Program-made: the position numbers and the translations under genes
Part shown: in pieces, positions 12,454 to 24,439 of the stretch
Numbering within the stretch: the first letter of the stretch is position 1
Layout of the letters: each line of letters starts with the position of its first letter
Assembly: GCA_021613535.1 (NCBI GenBank)
Contig: CP075495.1
Location: 15,252,001 to 15,316,000, forward strand
DNA length: 64,000 nucleotides
Source of the DNA: Adineta vaga
Taxonomy: Eukaryota; Rotifera
Reading direction: 5' to 3'
Notes under the pieces: model-generated
Seen by the model: the letters and a program-made list of their open reading frames with translations, nothing else
Database searches by the model: none
Told to the model about the DNA's origin: nothing

Positions 12454-14234
12454 ATGAAGGACATTTCCAATAATAATCTCAATGTACTTGATTTGCCTGA
12501 TGAAGTTTTATTTATTATATTAAAAAAACTCAACATGGCCAATGTTTTGTATTCCCTTGTGGGTGTTTGTAAACGACTTGATCAATTAGTATTTGATATA
12601 AACTATATTCATCATTTTGATATGACATCTATGACGATGAAATCATTTTACGATCGTATCTATTCAATAGATGATCGAATACTTTCGAAAATTTCTGAAA
12701 ATATTTTACCTAGAATTTATCATCAAGTAGATGAACTAATAGTTGAACAAAATACAATGAAACACGTTCTTCAAACTGTCAGTTATCCCAAACTTTACTC
12801 ATTATCACTCATGGATTTTCAACAAGAAGTACTTCTCGATCATTTAAAAAGTAAATCATTTACTTTTCTTTTCTTCAATTGAAAAAGATAAAACACTTTC
12901 TTCTTTATTTATCTATACACTACAGATAATACAATTCTTCGCAAGCTTCTTAGTGAACAAGTTACATGTCTTTTAATCGATGTTAAACATAAAACAATAT
13001 CACCACAACTTCCTGAAATTCTTTCGATTGTATTTGATCATGTTTTAGACATATGTAAATCATTAGCGAAATTAGATTTTTGCCAATTCGATTATCGACC
13101 CACTATTTGTACTTTTGGTTTATTAATCAATTGTCGATCTTCAAGTTTAACGACTTTAAAAATTGGTGTGGAAAACTTGAATGATTGTCTTCATTTACTG
13201 GATGGACGTCTCAGCTGTTTGTCAACACTGTTTATATACGTGGACTAAATAAGTCCATTCAGATTTATAAATAGTACGGTTAGTATAATTATTAGTTATT
13301 TTGTCTCATGTAAAATAAGTAATAAAGTCAGTAGATGAACATATTTCCATTGTTTTTGTTGTTGTTGTAGACAAAACTTCTCAAACTAAAAAGTTTCTCT
13401 CTCATCTCCTATTCTCGCACAAGTTCTTATGATAATCTAATTATTCCATTACTTCAACGAATGATAAATCTCGAAGAATTGGTCTTATTTCTATTAATTA
13501 CAAGAACGAACGCAAATTATATCGATGGTGTTGATTTATATGATAATATTCTTGATTATATGCCACAACTAAACAAATTTACTTTTAATATAGATACAAG
13601 CATAGTTAAGAATATTAATATTCATTTATCATCGTATGAAGATATTCAACTTAGTTTTCTTGAAAGAAAATATGGACCAGTTATTTCACATGTGGAAGTT
13701 TTCTCAAACGAAAGTCATGCTCATTCTCTTCTACCTGAATTCTATAGTAGATGTCATATTTATTCACTTCCATATCAATTTGAAACTTATTTTTATTTGA
13801 ATAATTCTTTTCAAGGTGACATGTTCAATACTGTTCAATGTCTATTAATGACAGATTTAAATCCATTTGAACATAACTTATTTAGAATTATCTCTCATAG
13901 TTTTCCTTGCTTGAAACGTTTGCATATAATTAATGATCAACCGCAAAAAGACAGACAACAATCGAAAACATCAACTACATTTCCTCGTCTTATTTTACTC
14001 AATCTTAATAGCGCTCATGCAGATTATGCTGGGCAATTTCTCAATGATAAAACTTGTCATTTACCTTGTTTACTCAATCTCTACATTGGTTATCAATCAC
14101 TGGCGTTAGTTACAAAGAATTTTACCAATGATGCAACACGTCTCATCTGTAGTAAACTGACCTATCTTCAAATAAATGAGCCATTTGTTCCTCCAAAACA
14201 TTTTTATGAATATTTTTCTTCTATTGTAACATAA
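12454..14234 (+). CDS. F-box protein with leucine-rich-type C-terminal region
   Basis: Three exons (12454-12850, 12926-13239, 13371-14234) join in phase to 524 residues. The N terminus is a classic F-box (LDLPDEVLFIILKKLN, then VCKRLDQLV at about residues 13-45), which would bind Skp1 in an SCF ubiquitin ligase. The remainder is a long repetitive Leu/Ile/Asn-rich region of the kind found in large bdelloid F-box families and would select the substrate. The 131-nt second intron is longer than most here; the phase fit supports it, but a frameshift near 13240 cannot be excluded. A fragment of a paralog lies at 15600-15945. The target is unknown. Confidence 0.82.
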
Positions 14235-14555
14235 TATTACCCCAATAAAGTTCTTTTATTATGAGACAATATTATAAATTTTATTTTACATGTTCTTTTT
14301 TTGTTTCATACTCATATTGATAATTCTCAGAACAATAATGTATAGTAATAGTGTATTGATAAATTTAATGTCTGAAACTGTACACAATTTCTCGAAATAA
14401 TCTTCAAAATACATATTGACTATAGACAAGCTGTTGCAAGTATTGAAATTTTTTTATTATAAACAATCATATTCTTAGAAAAAAATATAGATTAATTTCA
14501 CATCGATAGGTATCACTAAAGGTGACAAAATTTATAAAAGAGAAAACTGACCGAA
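14235..14555. other. short convergent intergenic region
   Basis: AT-rich sequence between the 3' ends of the F-box gene (plus) and the Ly6-like gene (minus). AATAAA-like motifs at about 14245 suit polyadenylation of the F-box gene. Nothing else was seen. Confidence 0.5.
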
Positions 14556-15314
14556 TCAAAATTTATATTCCAATGTGCTTAATTGATGGATGCGTTCCCA
14601 AGTTTCTAATGAATTACATGCTTTTGTTGTACAACGAAGAGATATTTTATCACCTAATCGTGTTCGATTATCAGGAAAAAAATAAACTTGACGATCAACT
14701 ATATTATTAGGCATATCATAAAAAGCTGGACATCGAGCACAAATTTCACTCGGTGATTCGATTGATAAAAGTAAACAACTAGAACAATATGATAAATCAG
14801 TAGCCATTGGAGGACAATCCAGATGAGTTGTATTTGTATAATTAAGACATGAACTTCCATCAGTAAAAGAAAAACTACCATTATGAAATAAATTATTCAA
14901 TGTCGAAAGTTTTTCTTCAAGAATTAATGATTGAAAAGCTTTTAATAAACTTGTTCGATTATTACATTTGTCTGTTGTACAACTATGAAGAAGAAGTCGA
15001 TCAGAACCTAATCGAGGTGTATGTGAAATCAAAGCAAATGAAAAATGTAATGATGAATCTTTTGGAAGTAAGTCAGAAGAAACATCACCAAAATAATCAA
15101 TAAGACTTTTTTTACCATCTTCTAATGATAACCATCGAATTGCTGTACTACATTGTTTATCTGCTTGAACCAAATGACAATCTTCTGGAAATTCTGGAAG
15201 TTGACGAACATTAATCCAATAATTGATTGTTTCCATATTGCATTCGTAGCATGTTAAAGTAGAAATCGCATGAAAACTACTGACAAATATTAATAAGAAC
15301 AAGGCTAACAACAT
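14556..15314 (-). CDS. secreted Cys-rich protein with two Ly6/uPAR-like domains
   Basis: A single exon of 252 residues. An N-terminal signal peptide (hydrophobic residues 2-16, cleavage near SFHAIS) is followed by LTCYECN, the usual opening of a Ly6/uPAR three-finger domain. Two domain ends of the type C...CN are seen: SCTTDKCNN (about residue 115) and RCTTKACNS (about residue 232). A second Cys-rich block (CPPMATDLSYCSSC, ICARC) lies between. N-glycosylation sequons are frequent. There is no obvious hydrophobic C-terminal tail, so it is probably secreted rather than GPI-anchored. A decayed paralog lies at 18060-18655. Ligand and role are unknown. The fold call rests on the cysteine pattern and not on a search. 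Confidence 0.75.
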   Translation of the reverse strand: MLLALFLLIFVSSFHAISTLTCYECNMETINYWINVRQLPEFPEDCHLVQADKQCSTAIRWLSLEDGKKSLIDYFGDVSSDLLPKDSSLHFSFALISHTPRLGSDRLLLHSCTTDKCNNRTSLLKAFQSLILEEKLSTLNNLFHNGSFSFTDGSSCLNYTNTTHLDCPPMATDLSYCSSCLLLSIESPSEICARCPAFYDMPNNIVDRQVYFFPDNRTRLGDKISLRCTTKACNSLETWERIHQLSTLEYKF

Positions 15315-15599
15315 GTTTATCCAAAAATAAATTTTTGTAGTTTATATATGTTTTTCTTATCAAACTGATAATATAAGGATAAAAAAGAATTCAGGACATT
15401 CTTACTGATAACCTAGATAAAATATTAAAGAATTGAAGACATATTTTTATTGTTATAAGAGATTTTTTCATTAACTGCAAACGGCTAAAATTGATTGGTG
15501 TAAATCACCGTTTTCGAAGATAGATTTTTCAACAATATGAAATACATTTGACCTGTTTAATGCCAACAAAATAAATACTAAAAGATATTTTTGATAATC

Positions 15600-15945
15600 A
15601 GTTTGAGTATAATTAAGAAGAATATGAATACTAATCTAATATCGCTTGCAGATATTCAACTTAGCTTTAGCGGAAAAAAATATGAACCAGTTGCTTCACA
15701 TGTTGAAATTTTTTCAAACGAAAATGGAAGTGAAGGTCATGTTTATTCACTTCCATACAAGTTCCATAGCAGATGTCATATCTACTCACTACTATATCAA
15801 TTTGAAGCTTTCCTTTATTTAAACATAACTTATTGAAAATTATCGCAGAGTTTTTCTTTCATTAAAAAAACTGCATATAATTAATAATGAACTCCAAAAA
15901 AATAAGCAACAACCAAAAACATTAATCATATTGTCTCATCTTCTT
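15600..15945 (+). pseudogene. F-box gene fragment
   Basis: This resembles the third exon of the F-box gene at 12454-14234: DIQLSF, then HVEIFSNE, then SRCHIYSL and YQFEAF occur in the same order. A duplicated stretch encodes YSLPYKFHSRCHIYSL. The frame is lost after 15836, although nucleotide similarity continues to about 15945. No F-box or first exons remain. Divergence is greater than in the other duplications of this window, so this is an older event. Confidence 0.8.
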
Positions 15946-16099
15946 GAGGATGTGTAAAGATGCATGTAGATATAGAATGAGTACTCACACCTTCATGATC
16001 CTCAACAATTTCTTCAAGTTTTTTGAAAAGCTAGAATTCATTTTTCATCAAAAAATTTCATTTTTCTTTTTATATATCTTTAAAATCATAACAATAAAA

Positions 16100-17768
16100 T
16101 TAATAGCGAAAACTGAGTTGTCGTGGTGTCATAAATTGACGAACAACATCCAATGTAACTTCTTTTCGTTGTTCTTGATGTTTAGCAACTAATGCTTGTA
16201 GAACTTCAATTAAGATCTTTTTCAATTCACCGGTTAATAATTTGCCTGATGAATAATCCTAAACGAAAGAAAATCAATAGATTTCGAAGATAATATAGAA
16301 GATATTTACTTGACGAATTTGCTCAAGTCGTTCATCATCATCCAAAAAATATCGAAGATATTGAAATGAAACATCAATTTCACAGTCACCACCTTTAGCT
16401 CGATGTTCTTCAAGTGTTTCCTTGCCACCACTGAATGCATGTTTATTAACCTATGAATTTATGAGAAATAAGAATCGAGAAGGAGTTTTGAAAAGTGAAA
16501 TTACTTTGTCTTTGATTTGTTTTGGTGTATCAATAAGAAAAATAGCTGAATTTGCATCTGATGCAGCCATTTTCGATTTTGCACCTTGAAGTGCTGGAAA
16601 AAATGTTGAATGCATTAATGCTGGTTTTGGAAAATTTAAACGTGGTGCAACATCACGTGTCATTCGAAAATATGGATCCTATTGTCGTATGAAAAGAAAA
16701 CATTAGATTCATTTGATATCGATTTCAATCTTTTTTACTTGATCAATAGCACATGGAATTAAACAAGGAAATTCATGTTTCAATTTTTCACCAAATATAA
16801 ACGGAAATGATGAACTGAGACTAGGTGCTGCTTGAATGGCAGGAAAAGCAATCTTTCCAATACAATCACTTTCAGTAAAACCAAAGATTCCTATTGAAAA
16901 TGAATAATTAATTCATAATAATAATTTCATCATTGATATTTACCTTTCACTTGATTAAATGTCACACTTTTTTGAATGCGAACAATATTTCGATAGAAAT
17001 TTGGACATTGACTAAATTTGAAAAGAAAAACTGAATATGAATTATTCATGAATAATGATTTAACTTACGCCATAAAATCAAAATCCGAAAAAATAAATGT
17101 TTTTGTTGGATCAAAACCACATGCAATAATATCTTTTGCATTTTCATATGCATATCTATTGGCATCCTCAATTGTTATATCTTTCCAGAGAAATTTTTCA
17201 TCATCAGTCATTTGAATCACCAATGGAACATCAAATGCATCTTGTAACCATCTAAAATCATTTCTTGTTCGAGATTTTCTTACAAAAATTGTTTTTTCTA
17301 TACTTTGTCATTATAAATGGAATTAAATGACCCAAATGCATTGCCTCAGATGATGGACCACGACCAGTATATAAGAAAAATGGTTTTTTCTGTTCATAGG
17401 CATTAAGAATGAACTCAAGATCTCTAGACAAACAGAAAATAAATATAGAGAAAAACAAAATGAAGATTACAATATGAACCTGTGTGAGAAGAAGATTCCA
17501 CGTCGAATAAAATAATGAACAGGTTTTTTAATAATTGATTCAATACGTGCAATTAATTCAGGTGAAATTTTTGATGAACCAAAACGACCTTTAATAATAA
17601 ATCAATTCATTTTTATTGAGTAACTCGTATAGAAATTAATAACTTACGGATAAGTTTATCATAATCAATTCCTTTAGCAGATGTACTAGCTACGTTCCAT
17701 GGATCAACAATATCTTCAACTTCTTCAGTCGTTTTTTCAATCGCTTCTTCTGCAACCGGGAAAGACAT
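16100..17768 (-). CDS. WARS1: cytoplasmic tryptophanyl-tRNA synthetase
   Basis: Nine exons (17648-17768, 17480-17588, 17304-17423, 17069-17251, 16944-17011, 16739-16890, 16505-16678, 16310-16450, 16100-16258) join in phase to 408 residues. It charges tRNA-Trp in the cytosol. The class I HIGH region reads [13 protein letters not shown] and the KMSKS-type loop reads KMAAS, close to the animal KMSAS. Other family blocks are intact: [64 protein letters not shown], and the C-terminal FMTPRQLSF. The N-terminal WHEP domain of vertebrate WARS1 is absent from the called start. A broken relative lies at 10060-10715. It was probably constitutively expressed and single-copy before these duplications, which is inference. 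Confidence 0.95.
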
Positions 17769-18059
17769 TCTAAAAGAAAACTAATAAATTTCAATAAGAT
17801 TTTCACGTTTTATAATCAATTGATTGCATCAGGATCTGTCATAAAACAAAAGATCTTGCATCAGATATGTTGTTCATGTTCTCTTGCTTTATTAATAGTT
17901 TTTATTGGTAAATATTTATCCAGTAAGATAATATTGAAATTTTACCTGTCTACATGTCAGTATCAAAGAAATTTTATTCGATATTAAATTTTATTTTGAT
18001 GAAAGATTACATTTATTCAAAGTCAACAAAAATCATTAAATCATATACGGTTTTTTCAT

Positions 18060-18655
18060 AGCTATGCGTCGATAGATATCACTACTTCACAGTTTAAGCG
18101 TTATTCTATCAGCTAATCATGTTCGATTTCCAGGAAAAAAATAAACTTGACGCATAACTATATTACTAGCTACATCATAATAAACTGGACATCAAGCACA
18201 GATTTCACTAGGTGATTCTATTGAGAAGAGTACACAACTTGAACAAAGTATTAAATCATCAGCCATTGGAGGACAATCCAGATGAGTTGCATTTGTAAAA
18301 TTAAGACATGAAACTCCATCGATAAATGAAAAACTACCATTATGAAATAAAGTATTGTACTTGTACTTCCCAAACCAAATACAAAGTAAATTTCTTAGAG
18401 TACAAGTAAAATATTTTTACTTGCTGTACTTGTACTCGTCCAAGCTCTGGTATTCAAAGCAGATAAATTTTCTTTGAGGATTAATGATTGAAAAGCGTGC
18501 AATAAATTTGTTCGATTGTTACATTTATCTGTTGTACAACTTTAGAGATGAGATCGTTGTCATCTTAATCGAGGTGTAAGTCCAATAGCAGCAAGTGCAT
18601 ATAAAAATGAAGAATCTATCGACAAATATCAGTAAGAAGATGGCTAAGCGCATCA
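18060..18655 (-). pseudogene. decayed copy of the two-domain Ly6-like gene
   Basis: It is similar to 14556-15314, with matching segments such as NGSFSF, CLNFTNATHLDCPPMA, SPSEICARCP and RQVYFFP. The equivalent of the N terminus is compressed and shifted, in-frame stops occur, and an insertion of about 100 bp (18354-18450) interrupts the middle. It lies upstream of the intact TrpRS gene, whereas the intact relative lies next to the intact F-box gene. Confidence 0.85.
18354..18450. repeat. small palindromic insertion with TACTTGTACT motifs
   Basis: Compared with the intact Ly6-like paralog, this stretch is extra. TACTTGTACT-type words occur near both ends and the reverse complement AGTACAAGTA lies in the middle, so the DNA can fold back. 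It may be a miniature transposon. No clear target duplication was identified. Confidence 0.5.
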
Positions 18656-19022
18656 TTTTTTTTTTCTAAAAATAAATTTTTACTTTAAAAACTATTTTTT
18701 TGTTCTTAAAATGAAAAAAAAGTAAGTTATAAAAACAACTAAAAGTATTTTTGATGATAACCTAGATAAAATATTAACAAATCAAAGACATATTTCTATT
18801 GTTGTAAAAGATTTTTCAAAAATTATAAACTGAAAATTGATCGATATAAATTATTGCTTTTTGAGAATCAGTTTCTTAACGATAGGAAATATTTTCTTTT
18901 GTTATTAGAAAATGAGTCTCTAAAAGTTCGATTTTAACATAAAAATTTAATGATAAATTAAACGAAAAAAAAACTAGTTTTATTAAATAACAAAAATATA
19001 CACATAACGATGTATATTAAAT
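18656..19022. other. intergenic, poly-A/T rich
   Basis: Several A and T homopolymer runs and no coding signature. It forms the 3' flank of the NHL gene. Confidence 0.5.
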
Positions 19023-21177
19023 TCATAAACGCGCAAATTTGATAACTCTATGATTGTTACTACTGACCACATAAAGATTAAAATTTGAATCGAAAGCAAC
19101 AGCAGTTGGTTCATCAAGTGAAGCTGCACCAACAGATCCTTCCATTACAACAATACCGATAGTAGAATTAGGACAATACATAACTACTCGATCTTTGTCT
19201 AAATCAGCAACATATAAGTTACCATATGAATCTAACACCATACCATTTGGTTTGTCCAAATTATTGTTACCACTGTTTCCATTAACTTGAGAAAGAGTTC
19301 GAGATGGATTTGAAGCACCAGATGTCCATTGATATATCTCTTTCTCATCTTCATTACTCATGTAAACTTCATTTGATACACCAGGTACAAGTATAAGATC
19401 ACGAACCTTTTCGATACGAGCTTGATTATTTATGAAAGCAGTACCGCTTGTAGCATTGAGTATCCATTTCATTACTCGTTTATTGCCTGAATCAGCAATA
19501 TAAATATTGAGATTATTGTCAATATCAACACTAGTTGGTTCCTTCAAATCGGTATTTGCATTCGAATTTGAACCAGTAGTTCCTGCCACAGTTGTACCAA
19601 CAGTTGAGGTTAAAGAAAAACTTTGAATGCGGTGATTTTTCATGTCAGCTACGTACGTTAATCCATTTTTATCAAAATTGAGATCTACAGGTTCGTCAAG
19701 CGCAGTAGACGATGAACCCGAATTACCATTACTTCTACCTGCTACTGTCACACCACTTACAGCACCTTCTACCCATTGTTGAATACGATTATTGTCTGTA
19801 TCACAAATATAAAGTGTATTATTTTCGTCAATGAACAAACAACGTGGTTTCTTAAGTTGATTCGCACCGTTACCATTACTATTCCCTCCAGCAACGATCA
19901 CGCCTGTTTTATTCCAACGAAGACCAGTACCTAAATGAATATATTATGTAGAAAAATATAATAGTATTGAAAACAAATCAACAAACAAGAATCAAATGCT
20001 GTTGTAGTTGTAGTTGCTATAAATAAATAAAAAGTTTCAACAATCATATTCTTTAACTATATCAATAAATACTTGTCACAGTAGTAGTCGATGTCGTACT
20101 GGTTGTTACTGAAGTAGTAGAGGTAGTAGCAGTAGAAGTGGATGTAGTTGTCGATGTCGATGTCGATGTCGATGTTGTTGACGTACTAGTTGTTTTAGTT
20201 GTAGTGCTAGTTGACGACGTGCTTGCTATTTAACAAGATTATAATTCATAATTGTATGTAGCTTTACTCACAAGTTGATGATGTACTTGACGTAGAAGAT
20301 GAAGTCGTTGTTGTAGCTTTTATATAAGAGAAAAAACATGAAATACTACAAAAATGATTGTATATATTTATTATATACTTGCAGTAGTAGTTGTAACTGT
20401 TGTTCCTAAAAACGTTTTAATATTTTTTTTTTCAAAACAGGTTTGATTATGTTTTTGTCTGACTCACCTGTTGTTGTAGTTGTTTGTTGTTTTGGCTGAG
20501 TTGCTAAGCAGAAATAGAAAAATTATAAACAAATTATTTTAACTAATATTCAACTCAAAAAAGAAACAACCGATACTATTTTCGAGGTTGCTATGTAATT
20601 TATCTTATATATATATATATGTCTGAGATAACTCAATGTTTATTTCTTTAATACATACTGAGGACACCAATAACGGTTGCAGCTGCTGCTGCAAGAAGAA
20701 CTCCTGCTAGTATAGTAGATATTACAAGACAACAACATTTTCGTGAGATTTTGTATGATTTTCGTCTTTGAAATAATAAAAAATTATCAAATAAATCTTC
20801 GAGAATATTATACTGTTCTCAAATATTTACTTTCCATGTTGTCGAGTGTGACTTAGGTCGTGTAAGTTGCCCAGTTCTGGACTTTTTGAAAACCGAATCT
20901 CTTTCTAGAAGACAAATAATAAAATCGTCACTATCATTGCATTTAAGATCAACTACTAATCGACATATCTGTTGCATATCAACAATTGTGGGTTTATCTT
21001 TCGTATAATTTTCTTTTGATAAATTTATTCTTTGAACATAAACCGATGAAAATTTGTTCGATTTTGATTGGATCGATAGTCTCTTTTGCTACATAATTAT
21101 ATAATATTTATTACTATACAATTCGTTAAACTTAGCAGTTTACATACGAGTAATAGACGTTTCTTGTTATCAACCAT
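19023..21177 (-). CDS. type II membrane protein with Thr/Ser stalk and NHL beta-propeller
   Basis: Multi-exon gene of roughly 500 residues. Exon 1 (21148-21177, MVDNKKRLLL) and an exon ending near 20831-20850 encode a basic cytosolic tail. The next exon (from 20765) encodes a Cys-rich juxtamembrane stretch and a transmembrane segment (CLVISTILAGVLLAAAAA). Several short exons between 20500 and 19989 encode an almost pure Thr/Ser stalk, probably O-glycosylated. The last exon (19023-19930) carries about six NHL-type repeats, for example LFIDENNTLYICDTDNNRI and VLDSYGNLYVADLDKDRV, forming an extracellular propeller. The exact donor before the transmembrane exon is uncertain: a donor inside LTRPK gives the right phase. 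This architecture is common in bdelloids; the ligand is unknown. Confidence 0.82.
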
Positions 21178-21924
21178 TATTAATCACTAGTGAGTTATTG
21201 ATATAATCGAAAAGAATAATCAATAGACTGGCAATGGATTGTTTTTTGCACTCTGCTAAACAATGCAGTGAAAAATGATTTTGAATAAAGTTATTTTATA
21301 CTGAGTACAAGGTATACACAAAAAAACACCAAAGTACTCTTTTCGTCCAACATACACTGAAACCTGATTTTAGGGGTAAATTTCGAAAATACTAATTCGT
21401 CCTGATTTACTCAGACAGTAACCAGGTGTCTAAAGAATAGAAGAAATGCAAAAGGTTTCACCGAAAATATACTTTGTTTTAGGTTTCTCTAAGAATTAAA
21501 ATGAAGAAAATAATACGATGTACAGACATAAACATCTTCACAAAAAAAATTCCATTATTATTAATCATTCTTGTAGATTTTATTCGTTCGTGTACAATCA
21601 TCGAAAAAGATGTCTTATTATATCAATTTCTAGAAGATTTTTTATGCGATTTTTAAATTGATTTTAAAATAAATAATAAGAGAAGAAAAAAATGTATAGG
21701 ATGTCTATTTTTTCCCAAGTCTGAAGTCTTTTAAGTGAGAACAAAAAATATTTGTGTCATTATGTTTTCTTAGATTCGTATTGGTGAGTTGATTCAATTA
21801 AAATAACAATAAAAACACAAAAAAAACAATCAAAAATTGTATCGTCATTGTATGAGCACAAGAATTCTCATTCTGTTGCAGAATTAATAGTATGTCTTTC
21901 TTATTAAATAAAGTTTCTATTTAT
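21178..21924. other. intergenic, no gene seen
   Basis: Contains the NHL gene's upstream region and the Ly6 gene's 3' flank. Many A/T runs. No ORF with family features on either strand. Confidence 0.5.
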
Positions 21925-22428
21925 CTAACATGAAAAGATTTGTTTAATAAATAGACAACTCAATACAGATGATACAGTAACAATTAATAATGCAGAATGA
22001 GTCATAGCATTGTTACAATTATCTTTATTGGAACAACAATAAAGTGTTGCAAGTGAACCAGTACTTTCAGCTGTGTTACAAACAGTATTTGAACCTTCTC
22101 GAATAACAGTACCCGATGGGAAAAAACCCATATTTGCCCAATACATTGTTTTCTAATCAATGAATAAAAATCATAAGAAGATCACTTTAAAGCGTGACTT
22201 ACATGACACGATGTAAAACCTGGTTGAGATACACTACTTGTTATTGATAGATCTCCTTTGTAAGGATCATAACAATCAATATTGGTAGCACTTGAACATA
22301 CAATACAATTTAATTCATATGTCGTGGAGATCATAGCTAAATATATAATTTCATAAAAGTTCTTTTATTTATACATCGAAACTATACGTACTCATTATGA
22401 TCAGACATGAAAAAATAGTAATATCCAT
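21925..22428 (-). CDS. small GPI-anchor-type Ly6-like protein, copy 1
   Basis: Three exons (22392-22428, 22203-22336, 21925-22152) join in phase to 132 residues. A signal peptide (MDITIFSCLIIM) precedes a Cys-rich domain opening YELNCIVCSS and closing with LYCCSNKDNCNNA, the usual CC..D.CN end of Ly6 domains. A hydrophobic C terminus (ALLIVTVSSVLSCLF) suits GPI attachment. Two close relatives lie at 25112-25613 (complete) and 37831-38253 (truncated). A TLDc relic lies about 1.9 kb upstream, as with the other two copies, which stand next to TLDc genes. The role is unknown. GPI anchoring is inferred from the hydrophobic tail only. Confidence 0.8.
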
Positions 22429-23162
22429 CTGTTTTTTTACAGTAAAATTCAAGTAATCAGATGGAGAGCAAAACAGTTAATTGTACGTTTGATCAAATAG
22501 TTATAAAAAATTTTAAATCAAGTATAATAGATATTTTGTGTTTCCTTTAAAAACATTGATTTTAAAAGCAAACAATACCATTATATATTCAATGTGGACA
22601 TTATTTTCTATTTGAAATCGAGCAAATCAATATGTATACAACATTGAAATAATATTTGATTAAGTATTCATTGAAACATTTAGACAATTTTCTTTTACAT
22701 TGATATACTTATACTCTCAATAGTTTGAAACGACGCCAAAGATTGGCAAAATATTTTTGTATTTAATTCGTAGGAATAAAAATCATTACTTTTCAGCATT
22801 ATCGTTGTGTTCTACGAAACAATCTCTGATGATATGAACATTATCTTAAGTTAAAAAATAGCAATTCTTCTGATTAATATTTCTGATAATCGGAATGTTC
22901 ATTGAATTCGTTCTTTTACATACAACTATTTTCTCTCTTATTCTGAGAAATCTGTTAAATGCAAATGCAACTATAAACACATGATTACTCATAGAGAAAA
23001 CGACAGAACAGAAAAAGTAGAATGGCGTTGTTTGACATATATCTAATGCGCACTTTCTCGTTCTTTCCGTATTTTGTCTTGGATCTTACTGCGCAATTGT
23101 AGTACTCTGATGATGATCGACGCAATCTCAATCTCTTTCTCATTTAATCAGCATTCATCAAT
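22429..23162. other. intergenic, nothing recognised
   Basis: AT-rich upstream region shared by the minus-strand Ly6 gene and the plus-strand small gene at 23163. No TATA box with clear context was identified. Confidence 0.5.
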
Positions 23163-23489
23163 ATGAATAGACCCATAAATCGTCATTCTCTCTCATTTTT
23201 ACATTTACATGATACAAAACACAATAAAATGGAATGTTTTATACACGATCTCGATGAAGAAGCGGCAAAGCGTCAAAGAAGTAATTCAGAAGGTGTTCAA
23301 TCCATGACTCAAGCTACGATGAATATGCAAAGTACTCTGAGTGGTGATACAACGGATGATAAGTCTCAAACTGGTATGACTGGACCAAGTTGGACTGGTG
23401 GTATTGGTCAAGGTGAAAATCATTGTCATAGGAGCGGACCAGATCGTCATCCAGATGAATTAGATTGTGACTTTTGCCGCAAGCATTGA
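23163..23489 (+). CDS. hypothetical small hydrophilic protein with Cys/His tail
   Basis: A single exon of 108 residues. The N terminus is His-rich, the middle is acidic then polar (Gln/Met/Thr/Ser/Gly), and the C terminus has HCHRSGPDRH followed by DCDFCRKH, which could bind a metal. There is no signal peptide or membrane segment. I recognise no family. Codon usage is more balanced than the AT-rich surroundings, which favours real coding. It stands alone between the first Ly6 copy and a TLDc relic. Confidence 0.5.
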   Translation: MNRPINRHSLSFLHLHDTKHNKMECFIHDLDEEAAKRQRSNSEGVQSMTQATMNMQSTLSGDTTDDKSQTGMTGPSWTGGIGQGENHCHRSGPDRHPDELDCDFCRKH

Positions 23490-24288
23490 CTTTTCTTTCT
23501 GTAAATTTTTAAAAGTTTGTTGTATTATGCATTGTAGTTATATATTTTGTACAGAATAAAATCAATTTTCTATTCCCAACTAACTTGAGAAGATGGAACA
23601 AATTAGTTATCCTTACATACGACTTTTGATTATATAAGCTGTTGATTATTGAGGCGTTCTCGCTACGCATATTTTCTTCTACTCTAATAACAGCGATATG
23701 TTCCTGGAAATTACATGTATCTTCATTGTCATACGTAAAATAAGTTGGGTTAAGCTCAGCGTTTCGTTTCATCAAATGCTAGGCTCAAAGAATCTAAAAG
23801 AAAAAATAATATCAAGAGCAAAACATCCACATATTCGAATAACAGAAGCCATTGGTATTCTTTATCGTTCTAATATTAGCTTTTTCTCCTTTGATAAACA
23901 TATTTCCGAAACGATATTCGACAGTAATGCATGCATTGACAAGGTAATGACTGTATAGTGTAGCAGTCGATAAAATGGCGAAAGTATTATATTCTATATT
24001 ATAGCAAGCATTTAGTACCTGTTTTTTCACTTTAGACGAGAAAAAGCCTAGTGTTCTGCAGGTTTCCAATGTCCAGCAAGCCCAAAATTTGTTTGTTGTT
24101 AATTATTTTGAATAATTTACTCTCTGTAACGACTACGATCGTAAAGAAAAGCTCTATACGAAGCCATTCTATAAACATCTTTTACGTGTACAAGAATTCA
24201 ATTGATCACTTATACTTTTAGAAAAAAAATTATCTAATATATTATGCGTAGATACTAGAGCTTATTCAAACGAATGTTCGTTTCCATT
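23490..24288. other. intergenic with overlapping shadow ORFs
   Basis: ORFs of 85-88 codons on both strands (23509-24069) overlap one another and show no domain signature, so none is called. Part of this may be the degraded promoter and first exon of the TLDc relic that follows. Confidence 0.4.
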
Positions 24289-24430
24289 AATAGGTGGTGA
24301 ACTTCTATCTTCTAAGCATCAATCTATTTTAACTGAATTCACTGGCAAATAACATCTTAAATGGAAACTTCTATATAAGGCTAAACGAGATGGATTCCGT
24401 AGTGCAGATTTTATAAATATAATGTCCAAT
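24289..24430 (+). pseudogene. TLDc-domain relic
   Basis: After an intron-like acceptor (TTAATAG), the sequence encodes GELLSSKHQSILTEFTGK, then a stop, then LKWKLLYKAKRDGFRSADF. This parallels the start of the TLDc exon at 27604 (GDLLSTKHRNILSEF, LKWILLYKATRDGF). Only the first part of the domain is recognisable. The in-frame stop and loss of the rest mark it as a relic. Confidence 0.8.
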
Positions 24431-24439
24431 GTGAGCATG

